Shown: positions 15,994-24,751 of the stretch, piece by piece
Layout: each line of letters begins with the position of its first letter
How positions within the stretch are numbered: position 1 is the stretch's first letter
Source: Nanosynbacter sp900555675
GTDB lineage: Bacteria > Patescibacteriota > Saccharimonadia > Saccharimonadales > Saccharimonadaceae
Length of the DNA: 64,000 nt
Direction: 5' to 3'
Assembly: GCF_022828245.2 (NCBI RefSeq)
Contig: NZ_CP157587.1
Coordinates: 663,701 to 727,700, forward strand
The notes under the pieces: generated by a model
The model's input: only the letters and a program-made list of their open reading frames with translations
Told to the model about the DNA's origin: nothing
Databases searched by the model: none
Translations under genes and position numbers: made by a program

Positions 15994-17554
15994 CATATTT
16001 GTCCATTATATATATTTCTGTCTCATCAAGTGACATAATGTCGTCCAGATCGGTAATAACCGTCTCGTCTATAAAACCAACTTTAGACAGCTCTCTGAAT
16101 GACGATAGTTGCAACCATGAAGAATTCCAAACACCAAACACCATTCCATCTGCAATTACAGGACATCCGTATAATATAGAAATAATTGAGTTGCGTAGCA
16201 CAAGTCTACACAAAGGTTCGTTAAATTTTCTATTTCTGTCTAATTTAATACTAATACGTTGTAGCCATATATCTAAGTACCCCACATTTGGAACATCGGA
16301 AAACTTACGTATAATTTTTTGGTGTATATCCCCTCGTTCCTTTTCCGCCTCAAACGATATCAACTTTGATATCACAGAAGCGCCAGTTGCATATGTCCGA
16401 GGATTATTAAGCATTATATCCACTACGGTAGCAATCATCGCATCGCTCTGAAAGGGCTTATTCTTAAGAGCTTCTATACGCTTTCGAAAATCCCCAAGCA
16501 ACCTATTTACGCTTCCCGAATTTTTATGTATTTTTGAGAAGTTCCTTATATAAAGTAACTGGTGCTGTAGTCCAAGATTATTATCTCCATAATTAGATAA
16601 AATCAGGCTAATCTTATCAGCCTTAACCGAAGTGTCAATAACATTATCCGCGACCACCGTCTTGTTTGGATTCAATTTGAAATTTAATTCCGCTAATATA
16701 CCACTCAACTCTAAAAGAATTTTTTCAGCATCTTGACGACTATTTGTGAAAATTCTATAGTCGTCCCGATATCTAAGTATCTTATATTCTTTAATCTTCG
16801 CTTTTCTCAGCTGCTCGCTTAACAACATATCTGCGAAGCCAAGGACCATTTCCGCAATTAAATCAGACACCATGTTGCCTTGAGGTATGCCGTTTGTCTG
16901 TCTGTTATGCATATCTTGCAAACAATTGTCGATACTATTTCCTAGCAGCCCGCCTTTTCTATCTAGCCCTCTGTGGTTACCTTTCGCTATTTTTTTATCA
17001 TGAAGCGCCCATGCAACTGAATGTGTATACAGAGACCCGTAACAATCTGTGATGTCTGTAGTAGTAAGATACTTGAATTCTAGCGATAATTTGATTGACG
17101 CCTGTTCCATCTCGCTCCACCAACGATTTATATTCTCTTCTTTTTCTGTATTTCCTTTACTCTCGTCAGGTTTTTGTGGAATGTTTATCGCAATAATCTT
17201 ATTATTGCTTCGCATCCTTTCGAAGCACTTCTTAATAAAAGTCCAATTCTCTTTCTCTGTAAGTAAATTCACTAGCTCAACATAAAGAATCGGGTGAACA
17301 AGTTCGTATGGTCTCCATGTGTATGCACCATCATTGTTAGCGAGTAACGTATAATTCACACCCTCAAAAGCACCTGGACCTTTTGCATTCTTACTACTAT
17401 TCCTATAGTTTCCTTTTTGCACTATGTTATCAGCACAGTCTAATAGATTTTGCATATTAAAATAAGTAGGCAAACCAAAATTGCAATATGAATTAGGTCG
17501 TAATAATAAATCTCTAGCTTCAGAATGCTCTAATTCTAAGATAAGCTTACCCAT
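15986..17554 (-). CDS. Reverse transcriptase of the Abi/unknown-group (candidate antiphage DRT)
   Basis: A protein of 522 aa (528 from a TTG at 17572). Reverse transcriptase palm motifs are clear (numbered from TTG): TTDITDCYGS with Asp173, YTHSVAWALH, the template-grip GIPQGNMVSDLIAE (230-241) and catalytic YRDD (268-271) followed by NFKLNPNKT. There is no group II intron maturase, no retron VTG motif and no DGR-type short form; the roughly 250-residue helical C-terminus after the palm fits Abi/UG reverse transcriptases, several of which defend against phage. The exact UG class cannot be set by eye. The ATG at 17554 overlaps the stop of a leaderless 12-codon ORF. Gaps around it are under 60 nt, so no large partner ncRNA fits. 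Confidence 0.85.
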   Translation of the reverse strand: MGKLILELEHSEARDLLLRPNSYCNFGLPTYFNMQNLLDCADNIVQKGNYRNSSKNAKGPGAFEGVNYTLLANNDGAYTWRPYELVHPILYVELVNLLTEKENWTFIKKCFERMRSNNKIIAINIPQKPDESKGNTEKEENINRWWSEMEQASIKLSLEFKYLTTTDITDCYGSLYTHSVAWALHDKKIAKGNHRGLDRKGGLLGNSIDNCLQDMHNRQTNGIPQGNMVSDLIAEMVLGFADMLLSEQLRKAKIKEYKILRYRDDYRIFTNSRQDAEKILLELSGILAELNFKLNPNKTVVADNVIDTSVKADKISLILSNYGDNNLGLQHQLLYIRNFSKIHKNSGSVNRLLGDFRKRIEALKNKPFQSDAMIATVVDIMLNNPRTYATGASVISKLISFEAEKERGDIHQKIIRKFSDVPNVGYLDIWLQRISIKLDRNRKFNEPLCRLVLRNSIISILYGCPVIADGMVFGVWNSSWLQLSSFRELSKVGFIDETVITDLDDIMSLDETEIYIMDKYDE

Positions 17555-17592
17555 TATTTCGCAATCTTCCAAATAGTATCACCTGTTGTCAT
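17554..17592 (-). CDS. 12-codon leader ORF upstream of the reverse transcriptase
   Basis: ATG ACA ACA... encodes MTTGDTIWKIAK and stops in TAATG, sharing a base with the reverse transcriptase ATG at 17554. A TATAAT element lies 7 nt before this ATG, so the mRNA probably starts here and ribosomes reach the reverse transcriptase by termination-reinitiation. Alternatively translation starts at TTG 17572 and this ORF is incidental. Confidence 0.4.
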   Translation of the reverse strand: MTTGDTIWKIAK

Positions 17593-17599
17593 ATTAAAC

Positions 17600-17605
17600 A
17601 TTATA
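17600..17605 (-). promoter_or_regulatory. -10 element for the reverse transcriptase transcript
   Basis: TATAAT, 7 nt before the leader-ORF ATG at 17592, located between the acidic-protein gene stop and the reverse transcriptase. It gives this gene its own transcription start within an otherwise continuous leftward run. Confidence 0.5.
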
Positions 17606-17618
17606 CTATGTCCCATTC

Positions 17619-19388
17619 TTATCTTATGATTATTTCCTGTTTTATCGAAGAGATCTTAATAGCCAAAAAACCTAGCAATTCCGCTAAAGGTAAAAACATA
17701 TTGACGCCATAGCTATTCGAAGTCGTATCATCTTCCGGATTCAACGGACTGTCATCAGCCCAAATCCCCGAATAAACGCCGGATATATTTGTATTATTCG
17801 CATCATCTTCGCCACAATTATAATTAACTTTTTCCTCCGATGAATTATCTGACGAAACAGGAATTTCTTGAAGAACTGGAATATTTAATTCCCTGTTCAA
17901 AATATTATCGGTATCATCACAATAATCGCTCGATTCTTCAATTTTTACAGAGCATTTTGCCTCATCGCATTCATCCGTAGTAACCAATCCCCTACATTCT
18001 TCAGCCAATTCAGCTTTTTTCGCGAGTTTTTTCACAACCTTATCGACGATATTATTCCGATCAATTACATCATCGACTAATTTCAAATCGGGAGTAAATT
18101 GTCCCATTATTTCAGGTCTATTAGTCGGCAATTCTTCCGATTCACGCGTAACTTCTTCGCCCAACTCTGCGCAATCACCCAAATCATCCGCCATATTATC
18201 TGTTTCATTCACGACCGTACAATTGTCAAAATCTTCATCCACAGCAATATTCTCTGAATCTTCGAAACATACTTTATGCTTTCCAAAATCACATTGCGGT
18301 AAAATTGGCAAATCCTTCTTATTTTCTGTCAATTCAACAGATTCAATTCTTTTACGCACAGCTTCATCGTTAAACTCTGTCTCAGCTGGCGCATTATTAT
18401 TGTCATCTTTCATCACCACATCAATTTCATTATTGACTTGAACAAAATCACGCACAGGCGAGGAGTTTGTCTCATTATGAATAACTTTCTCAGCCAAACC
18501 TTCCTTTGAAGTAGAATCTTCCAAAAACAGTGCAGTGTTTATGTCATTTTCATCTCCTACATGGCCATCTTTCTTTATAGATAATTCTCTCGGCAATTCA
18601 TCCTCTTTATCAACAGCCGGAGCTTGATTTTCAAAAGACATATCTTCTTTATGAATGTCTACTTTTTTATCAACATCTTCCGAGTCCATCGAGTTAATTT
18701 GACTAGCCGCCTCAGTCTCGTCCGGCTCTTCGTTAATTTTCGGCGGGATATTTTCTTTGATTATTTTCGCGCTTGGAATATTTTCCGACGACGTACTCTC
18801 ACTATTCAAACATTCATCATCCGTCGGTTTGTTCGCCTCATTACTTTCCGCCGACACGCACATCGACGCATCATTATCGCTCGCTTCCGACTTAACCGCA
18901 GGTTTTTCTGACACAGATTCAGTTTTTTCATTTTCTGATAGACTATCTTTTTTAATCGACTCGGGCGGCTTCTCTTCGTTATCAGCACTGACATATCCAG
19001 CAACAACAACATCACAACCATCGTCCATTAAGGCAGACAAATAACTCTTCGGCTCTTCTGCTGCCGACTGTAAATTCTCTTCAGCAAAATTTCGCATTCT
19101 TAATATCGGACAAGTTCCCGCCGCAGCGCAACTGGCACACGCCGCGCTGGCTACGTTTTGGCAAATTTCCGATCGCCTTTCAGCGTCCAAACATTCCTCT
19201 GCTGTTTCCGCTTTATTTTCCTCAGTAAATGACGTATCAATTTTCTCACCGCTAGCAACCGCTTCTACCAAATTTAATTCAGCCGTATCATCATCAATTC
19301 CTGAAGATAGATCCTGAAAATTAACATCGCCATTCAACGCCGAGAAAACATTAAAATCGCCCACTCCATCCGCCAAACCTTCGTTCAT
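17619..19388 (-). CDS. Large acidic, Cys-containing protein of unknown function in the nrd operon
   Basis: This 589-aa protein is not recognised. Most of it is strongly acidic and Ser/Asn-rich low-complexity sequence, probably disordered. An N-terminal cluster of cysteines stands out: Cys66, Cys76, Cys84, Cys87 and Cys93 (CASC, then GTCPIL), with about 17 Cys in all. The last 30 residues are hydrophobic/amphipathic (MFLPLAELLGFLAIKI) and may touch the membrane. The start overlaps the flavin reductase stop by 4 nt, so it is co-translated with nrdG and the reductase. A link to electron delivery for the nrd genes is only a guess; a surface or scaffold role is equally possible. Confidence 0.7.
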   Translation of the reverse strand: MNEGLADGVGDFNVFSALNGDVNFQDLSSGIDDDTAELNLVEAVASGEKIDTSFTEENKAETAEECLDAERRSEICQNVASAACASCAAAGTCPILRMRNFAEENLQSAAEEPKSYLSALMDDGCDVVVAGYVSADNEEKPPESIKKDSLSENEKTESVSEKPAVKSEASDNDASMCVSAESNEANKPTDDECLNSESTSSENIPSAKIIKENIPPKINEEPDETEAASQINSMDSEDVDKKVDIHKEDMSFENQAPAVDKEDELPRELSIKKDGHVGDENDINTALFLEDSTSKEGLAEKVIHNETNSSPVRDFVQVNNEIDVVMKDDNNNAPAETEFNDEAVRKRIESVELTENKKDLPILPQCDFGKHKVCFEDSENIAVDEDFDNCTVVNETDNMADDLGDCAELGEEVTRESEELPTNRPEIMGQFTPDLKLVDDVIDRNNIVDKVVKKLAKKAELAEECRGLVTTDECDEAKCSVKIEESSDYCDDTDNILNRELNIPVLQEIPVSSDNSSEEKVNYNCGEDDANNTNISGVYSGIWADDSPLNPEDDTTSNSYGVNMFLPLAELLGFLAIKISSIKQEIIIR

Positions 19389-20047
19389 TGCTCAAAAAAA
19401 GTCTCCGTTGAAATTTTCAATTCATTCACACCGGCGGCGGATAATTTTTGCCAAACATCTCTAACAAACGACAAACTTCCACAGACCAAAAAATGCGCAT
19501 CTTCTGGCGTTTCATGAACAATTTTTTCCACATTAAATCGACCATTAAACCAACCGTCTTTTTCTTCAATTTGCTGGCGAGTACTGAATTTCTTCACTCT
19601 AATATTTGACGCCGCTAGCTCATTTTCAAAGACCATATATTCTGGCGATTTTTGGCTAAAATATAAAAACGTCGGCTGACTAGAACTTGCCATAACGCTC
19701 CAAATTGGACTAAGTCCGCAGCCCGCAGCAATTCCGACCAAAGAACTTTCTGTTTGCGGATTAAAATCACCATAAGCGTGGCTAATTTGTAATTTATCGC
19801 CAACATTCCGTGAACATAAATAGCTAGAAAATTCACCGCCAACATTCTTCACTGTAATTGACATTAGCTCATCGTCAGGAGTAGAAGAAATGCTATAAGC
19901 CTTCCCTTCACGCACACTACTACCATCAATAAAAACCGTAATATATTGTCCGGCGGTAAAGTCGAACGGTCGCGCAAAATATAACGTCTTCACTTCAGGA
20001 TTTTCCTGACGGACGCGTACAATTTCAACCTCTAATGAATCACGCAT
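19385..20047 (-). CDS. FAD/NAD(P)-binding oxidoreductase (ferredoxin-NADP reductase family)
   Basis: This 220-aa flavoprotein has an FAD-binding barrel (about 1-95, FAD motif KAYSISS) and an NAD(P)-binding domain (GIAAGCGLSPIWSV near residues 105-118; LVCGSLSFVRDVW near the C-terminus). No 2Fe-2S domain is attached. It overlaps nrdG by 16 nt. Radical-SAM activases need a low-potential electron donor, so it may reduce NrdG directly or via a carrier; that role is inferred from the operon. Confidence 0.85.
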   Translation of the reverse strand: MRDSLEVEIVRVRQENPEVKTLYFARPFDFTAGQYITVFIDGSSVREGKAYSISSTPDDELMSITVKNVGGEFSSYLCSRNVGDKLQISHAYGDFNPQTESSLVGIAAGCGLSPIWSVMASSSQPTFLYFSQKSPEYMVFENELAASNIRVKKFSTRQQIEEKDGWFNGRFNVEKIVHETPEDAHFLVCGSLSFVRDVWQKLSAAGVNELKISTETFFEQ

Positions 20048-20721
20048 TCTCCAACGTACCTTTCCATTATTTTCTGAGCTTCTCTAAATTCTTCGTCAGT
20101 AAAAGTGTGGTAATTCGCAAACTTTGGACTAATTGTTGTGCCAGTGCGAAAATGTTGTAAGGCAAATCTCTTCGCGCCCTTAACCAACTCGCCAATCTTC
20201 TCAAAATCGCTAACTTCTAGTTGCTCGCGGACAATCGTCGTACGGAATTCGTGATCAATTCCCGAATCAATCATCAACCGAACATTCTCCTTAATCGCTT
20301 CCAAATCAATTGGTCGCGCCGCAATTTCAACATATTTTTCCAGCGGACCTTTCACGTCCATCGCAATAAAGTCGATCAACCCTTCTTCAACCATTCCGCG
20401 AACTATATCTGGATGCGTGCCGTTGGTATCCAATTTAATATCAAAACCAAGTTTCTTAATCATCCGACATAACTCCGGCAAATCTTCATTAACCGTTGGT
20501 TCGCCGCCAGAAATCACCACGCCATCCAGCCGACCAACTCGCGATTTTAGAAATATCATCACTTCATCAACTGGAAGGCTCGGCGCCAACCGTTCAGGCA
20601 ATACCAATTCAGGATTATGGCAATAACCGCAGCGCATATTGCAACCAGAGAGAAACAGAGCTGCCGCCACGTGCCCTGGATAATCCACGAGCGACAGCTT
20701 CTGAATTCCGCCAATTGACAC
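20032..20721 (-). CDS. nrdG: Anaerobic ribonucleotide reductase activating protein (radical SAM)
   Basis: This roughly 229-aa radical-SAM enzyme makes the glycyl radical on NrdD. The 4Fe-4S motif CNMRCGYC (CxxxCxxC) is followed by HNPEL, and GGEPTVN is the SAM-contact GGE. It is of the longer NrdG2-like type rather than the 155-aa E. coli form. The GTG at 20721 (MSIGGIQKLSLVDYPG) is preferred because family members start there and it lies 1 nt after the nrdD stop; an upstream in-frame ATG at 20772 would add 17 unconserved residues inside nrdD. Confidence 0.92.
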   Translation of the reverse strand: MSIGGIQKLSLVDYPGHVAAALFLSGCNMRCGYCHNPELVLPERLAPSLPVDEVMIFLKSRVGRLDGVVISGGEPTVNEDLPELCRMIKKLGFDIKLDTNGTHPDIVRGMVEEGLIDFIAMDVKGPLEKYVEIAARPIDLEAIKENVRLMIDSGIDHEFRTTIVREQLEVSDFEKIGELVKGAKRFALQHFRTGTTISPKFANYHTFTDEEFREAQKIMERYVGECVIH

Positions 20722-20722
20722 T

Positions 20723-22849
20723 TTAAGCTGCCGCGACGGCGCTAAGTCGCTGGTGTTCGGCGGCATTGTCATAATGTTCCCTCATTTCAAATTCCGCTTG
20801 CTTGCCCTTATTCCATTGAGAAACTGGACGCAAGAAACCAACCACGCGTGAATAAACTTCTGTCGATTCACCACAATTTGGACATTCTGGATGCTCACCA
20901 ACAATATAGCCGTGATTCTTACAAATTGAGAAGCTTGGGCTGAACGTAAAGTATGGCAATTTGTAATTTTCGCAAATCGTTTTCACCAATTTTTTCAAAG
21001 TTTGCGGATCATCCATGCGCTCACCTAAGAAGAAGTGAATCACCGTGCCGCCCGTGTACTTGGTTTGCAAATTGTCCTGAAGATCCATCAATTCAAACAA
21101 ATCGTCCGTGTAATTAACTGGTAAGTGGCTAGAGTTGGTATAAAACGGACATTTAACTTCGGCGCCAATTCCGTTAGCAAAATGCGCTCGATCTGGGAAG
21201 CTGGCTTTATCAAGTTGTGCCAATCGATAAGTTGTGCCTTCAGCTGGCGTTGCCTCAAGGTTGTAATTATTGCCAGTTTCCTTCTGATATTCCACCAAAC
21301 GATCGCGCATAAAATCAAGTGTTTTCTCAGCAAAAGCCTTACCTTTTTCTGTGCCAATATCAACGCCCAGCAAATTAAGCGCCGCCTCGTTCGTGCCGAT
21401 CAAACCGATGGTTGAAAAATGATTCTTCCAATATTGATTGAAACGCTGTTTAATGTTTCGCAAATAAAACTTGGTGTACGGATACAAATTAGCGTCCGTC
21501 AATCGCTCCAAAACTTTACGCTTGGTTTCCAGGCTGTCCTTCGCCATATCCATAAGTTCAGCCAACCCCTTAAAGAACTCTTTTTCGTTCTTGGATTTTA
21601 GCGCCAGTCGTGGTAAGTTTATTGTCACGACACCGACCGAACCAGTCATTGGATTTGAGCCGAACAAGCCGCCGCCACGATATTCCAATTGACGATTATC
21701 AATACGCAATCGACAGCACATCGAGCGCGCATCTTCTGGATCCATGTCAGAATTGATGAAGTTTGAGAAGTACGGAATGCCGTATTTAGCGCTGGCTTCC
21801 CACAAACTTTCAATCACTGGATTGTCCCAATTGAAATCCTTGGTAATATTAACCGTCGGGATTGGGAACGTAAAGACTCGACCATTAGCGTCGCCTTCAG
21901 AAAGAACCTCCAGCAGCGCCTTGTTTAGCATATTCATTTCTTCTTGATATTCGCCATAAGTCGTGTCCTGCATTTCGCCACCAATAATCACTGGATTATC
22001 TGCCATGTGTTTTGGACATTCAAGGTCAAGTGTAATGTTGGTAAACGGTGTCTGGAAACCAACACGAGTCGGCACATTAACATTAAAGACGAATTCTTGA
22101 ATAGCCTGTTTTACTTCTTTATAGCTCAATTTGTCGGCACGAATAAACGGTGCTAATAATGTGTCAAAATCAGAGAAAGCCTGCGCACCAGCCGCTTCGC
22201 CCTGCAACGTATAAAAGAAGTTTACGACTTGACCAAGCGCTGATCGGAAATGCTTAGCTGGCTTAGAGGCAACCTTACCAGCCACGCCAGTAAATCCTTC
22301 TTGTAGCAAGTCAGTTAGGTCCCAACCAACACAATAAACACTTAGCAAGTTAAGGTCGTGAATGTGCAAGTCGCCTTCTTTGTGAGCCTGCCCAATCTTA
22401 GATGTATAAATTTTATCCAGCCAGTAAGTCTTTGTAATCTCCGCTGAAACATAGTTATTCAAACCTTGAAGACTGTAGCCCATATTAGAGTTTTCATTAA
22501 CTTTCCAGTCCAAATTTTCCAGATATTTATCAATCAAATCAACGTGCGCATTAGAGGTAATTTCGCGCAATTTTTTATGCTGATCGCGGTAAATAATATA
22601 CGCCTTTGCAGTCTTCTTAAACTTAGAGTCAATCAACGCATCCTCAACAATATCCTGAATATCTTCAACGCTTGGTAGACGCTTTTGGTTACGAGTTTCC
22701 AAAACACCCAAAACCTTATCGGTCAATTCAACTGCTTGAGCGGCGTCAAATTCACCAGTTTCCAACCCCGCCTTTTCAATTGCCTTTTCAATTTTTTTCC
22801 GATCAAATTTAGCAGTTCGACCATCGCGTTTTTTAATTGATTTATACAT
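20723..22849 (-). CDS. nrdD: Anaerobic ribonucleoside-triphosphate reductase
   Basis: This 708-aa class III enzyme reduces NTPs to dNTPs under anoxia. An N-terminal ATP-cone (about 1-95) provides allosteric control, and the catalytic barrel follows. Near the C-terminus are the zinc-site cysteines (CKNHGYI, CPNCGES) and the glycyl-radical loop RVVGFLRP. AAGGAGG precedes the ATG by 6 nt. nrdG follows at once. The promoter carries two NrdR boxes. It is the only ribonucleotide reductase in the window and indicates anaerobic DNA precursor synthesis. Confidence 0.97.
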   Translation of the reverse strand: MYKSIKKRDGRTAKFDRKKIEKAIEKAGLETGEFDAAQAVELTDKVLGVLETRNQKRLPSVEDIQDIVEDALIDSKFKKTAKAYIIYRDQHKKLREITSNAHVDLIDKYLENLDWKVNENSNMGYSLQGLNNYVSAEITKTYWLDKIYTSKIGQAHKEGDLHIHDLNLLSVYCVGWDLTDLLQEGFTGVAGKVASKPAKHFRSALGQVVNFFYTLQGEAAGAQAFSDFDTLLAPFIRADKLSYKEVKQAIQEFVFNVNVPTRVGFQTPFTNITLDLECPKHMADNPVIIGGEMQDTTYGEYQEEMNMLNKALLEVLSEGDANGRVFTFPIPTVNITKDFNWDNPVIESLWEASAKYGIPYFSNFINSDMDPEDARSMCCRLRIDNRQLEYRGGGLFGSNPMTGSVGVVTINLPRLALKSKNEKEFFKGLAELMDMAKDSLETKRKVLERLTDANLYPYTKFYLRNIKQRFNQYWKNHFSTIGLIGTNEAALNLLGVDIGTEKGKAFAEKTLDFMRDRLVEYQKETGNNYNLEATPAEGTTYRLAQLDKASFPDRAHFANGIGAEVKCPFYTNSSHLPVNYTDDLFELMDLQDNLQTKYTGGTVIHFFLGERMDDPQTLKKLVKTICENYKLPYFTFSPSFSICKNHGYIVGEHPECPNCGESTEVYSRVVGFLRPVSQWNKGKQAEFEMREHYDNAAEHQRLSAVAAA

Positions 22850-22935
22850 TTCCCCTCCTTATTTATAAAAATAGCAAACCAGCCCAACCTCTCCAGTGGG
22901 TACATGTTGCAAAAAACGGGTATTTATTTTCTAAA

Positions 22936-22982
22936 ACACCATATGTAGTGCTTAATATTGAATATACACGCGATATGTAGCG
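22936..22982 (-). promoter_or_regulatory. Paired NrdR boxes controlling nrdD
   Basis: Two 15-bp boxes on the plus strand read ACACCATATGTAGTG (22936-22950) and ACGCGATATGTAGCG (22968-22982). Their starts are 32 bp apart, three helical turns, the spacing typical of NrdR sites. NrdR represses nrd genes when dATP/ATP levels are high. Confidence 0.88.
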
Positions 22983-22990
22983 TCTGTCAA
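22961..22990 (-). promoter_or_regulatory. nrdD promoter
   Basis: TTGACA (22990-22985, perfect -35), 18-bp spacer, TATATT (22966-22961). One NrdR box fills the spacer and the other follows the -10, so repressor would occlude the promoter. The leader is about 100 nt; no riboswitch was recognised in it. Confidence 0.8.
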
Positions 22991-23049
22991 TGAAAGTACA
23001 TTGTATTATTTACATTTATGATTTCTTTATACAATCCGCAAGAAACTCA

Positions 23050-24042
23050 TTAATCTCGAGGAACAGTCAACGTAAATTCCGCGCCAGCTAACGGTTTGCT
23101 TTTGATGCGAATAGTATAACCACAGTGATCCGCCAGAGTCTTAGCAATTGCCAACCCCAAACCATAGCCCGACGCGTCGGTCCGAGTCCGTGCTGCGTCT
23201 GCACGATAAAATCTCTCGAAAATGTGCTTCTGATCATTTGACGAAATGCCTGGTCCATTATCTTTAACTATAAATTCCACAAAATTTTTATTCATACTAA
23301 CTCGAATCTTTACTTCACCGACCTTTTGCGGCGCGTATTTAATAGCATTGTCTACCAAAATTGATAAAATCTGACGAACCGCATTTACTTGCAAAGTTAC
23401 TTTTTGACCATCTGGAGCGTTCTGTAAAATTTTAATCTGCTTCGCTTTTGCAACCTGAGAATACTGCCCTATAACCTCTTTAATAATTTCAGAAATATCA
23501 ATTAGCGCTGGATCATTCAAAGCATTTTCCGACTTCGCCAAATCCAGCAGTGAATTACTAAGATTAGCCAGTTTTTTAATTTCCTCAACGTTTTGGCTCA
23601 AAACCTGACGAGCTTTTTCGTCGGTCAGCACACGCTTACGCATCGCTATTTCATTACTCAAAAGCAACGCCGCCAACGGAGTTCTTAGTTCGTGGCTGGC
23701 ATTAGACACAAATTGGGCTTGCTGCTCAATTGACCGTTCAATTGGCGCCAGCGTTCTTCGCGCCAACACTAGACTCAACCAATAACCAAACACCAACATC
23801 GCGCCATTTAACACAATTAAAGATATCACCACCATTTCGCGCGTTTCATTGTCGCGTCGCTCCAACCGATGGTGAAATTGATCTTCGATATCCGCAGATT
23901 GCTTAATATGATCATCAGGCGGCAATTCTCGGTTAAGTTGGGTCGAGGTAACAGCATAAATAATCACGCTAAACACCATTGATAACGTCATAATCACAGC
24001 CAAATAACTCAGCGCTAGTCGTTTGACGCGTTGCTGTTTCAT
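23050..24042 (-). CDS. Sensor histidine kinase
   Basis: This 330-aa membrane kinase has two helices (about 10-31 and 70-92) framing a short, about 40-residue extracytoplasmic segment, then HisKA with His117 in NASHELRTP and an HATPase domain (N box ILVDNAIKYAP, G1 DNGPGIS, G2 GYGLGLAI). It overlaps the response-regulator gene by 4 nt. The short sensor suggests detection in or near the membrane, such as envelope stress; no specific signal can be named. Confidence 0.93.
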   Translation of the reverse strand: MKQQRVKRLALSYLAVIMTLSMVFSVIIYAVTSTQLNRELPPDDHIKQSADIEDQFHHRLERRDNETREMVVISLIVLNGAMLVFGYWLSLVLARRTLAPIERSIEQQAQFVSNASHELRTPLAALLLSNEIAMRKRVLTDEKARQVLSQNVEEIKKLANLSNSLLDLAKSENALNDPALIDISEIIKEVIGQYSQVAKAKQIKILQNAPDGQKVTLQVNAVRQILSILVDNAIKYAPQKVGEVKIRVSMNKNFVEFIVKDNGPGISSNDQKHIFERFYRADAARTRTDASGYGLGLAIAKTLADHCGYTIRIKSKPLAGAEFTLTVPRD

Positions 24043-24713
24043 GATTTTTCCTCCAATTTATAGCCAAAACCCGAAACCGTGTGAATTAATTTCGACTTAA
24101 ATGGCTTATCGATTTTTCGACGCAAAAACATAATAAATAACTCAACATTATTCGGCAATACGTCCGCGTCAAAATCCCAAACGTGCGATATAATCTGCTC
24201 TTTCGATAAAATCTTACCTTTATTTCGCATCAAATATTCCAGAACACCATATTCCTTAGCGGTCAAGTTAATCTCCTGCGAAGCTCGCGTTACTTTTTTT
24301 GAGCTTGGATCAAGTTTCAAATCGCCCACCTGAAGAACTTCTTCCAATTTCTCATTCGGCCTACGAAGCAACGCCCTTATACGAGCCAATAGCACGTCAA
24401 AGCTAAACGGCTTAGCCAAATAATCATCAGCGCCAGTGTCCAATCCTTCAACAATATCACGCTCCGCATCGCGCGCGGTCAACATTAAAATCGGCGTTTT
24501 ATTACCATCATTTCTCAGGGCTCGACAAACTTCATAGCCATTCATTTCTGGCAACATTATGTCCAAAATAATAACATCATAATCATCGGCGACAGCAGTC
24601 CGATAGCCTTCACTGCCATCATTCGCCACATCAACTGCATACGACTCGTCTTCCAACCCTTCTTTTAATAGTCGAGCAATCGTAACGTCATCTTCAATCA
24701 GTAAAACTCTCAC
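24039..24713 (-). CDS. OmpR/PhoB-family response regulator
   Basis: This 224-aa DNA-binding regulator pairs with the downstream kinase. The receiver domain has the acidic pocket EDD (7-9), phospho-acceptor Asp51 (ILDIMLPE), the Thr switch LMLTAR and Lys in LAKPF. A winged-helix output domain covers about 128-222. The start is GTG at 24713, 6 nt after a TATAAT: a leaderless GTG start. Confidence 0.94.
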   Translation of the reverse strand: MRVLLIEDDVTIARLLKEGLEDESYAVDVANDGSEGYRTAVADDYDVIILDIMLPEMNGYEVCRALRNDGNKTPILMLTARDAERDIVEGLDTGADDYLAKPFSFDVLLARIRALLRRPNEKLEEVLQVGDLKLDPSSKKVTRASQEINLTAKEYGVLEYLMRNKGKILSKEQIISHVWDFDADVLPNNVELFIMFLRRKIDKPFKSKLIHTVSGFGYKLEEKS

Positions 24714-24719
24714 AGATAT

Positions 24720-24725
24720 ATTATA
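24720..24725 (-). promoter_or_regulatory. -10 element of leaderless two-component operon
   Basis: TATAAT followed by 6 nt (ATATCT) and GTG at 24713. Confidence 0.6.
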
Positions 24726-24751
24726 CCTTTATATCTCAACAATTTCACACA

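Noticed and set aside
15931..17618. Retron or DGR (template repeat, variable repeat, msr/msd)
   Set aside because: The protein lacks retron motifs and its size and C-terminal half do not fit a DGR enzyme; no template/variable repeat pair or structured RNA fits the gaps of under 60 nt.
18223..18911. Plus-strand ORFs opposite the acidic protein
   Set aside because: Low-complexity codons on the minus strand keep these frames open; the residues are an arginine/serine-rich artefact.
22723..22905. 60-codon ORF in the nrdD leader, overlapping the nrdD start
   Set aside because: It runs out of frame through the nrdD N-terminus with no ribosome-binding site and no conserved pattern; treated as chance.
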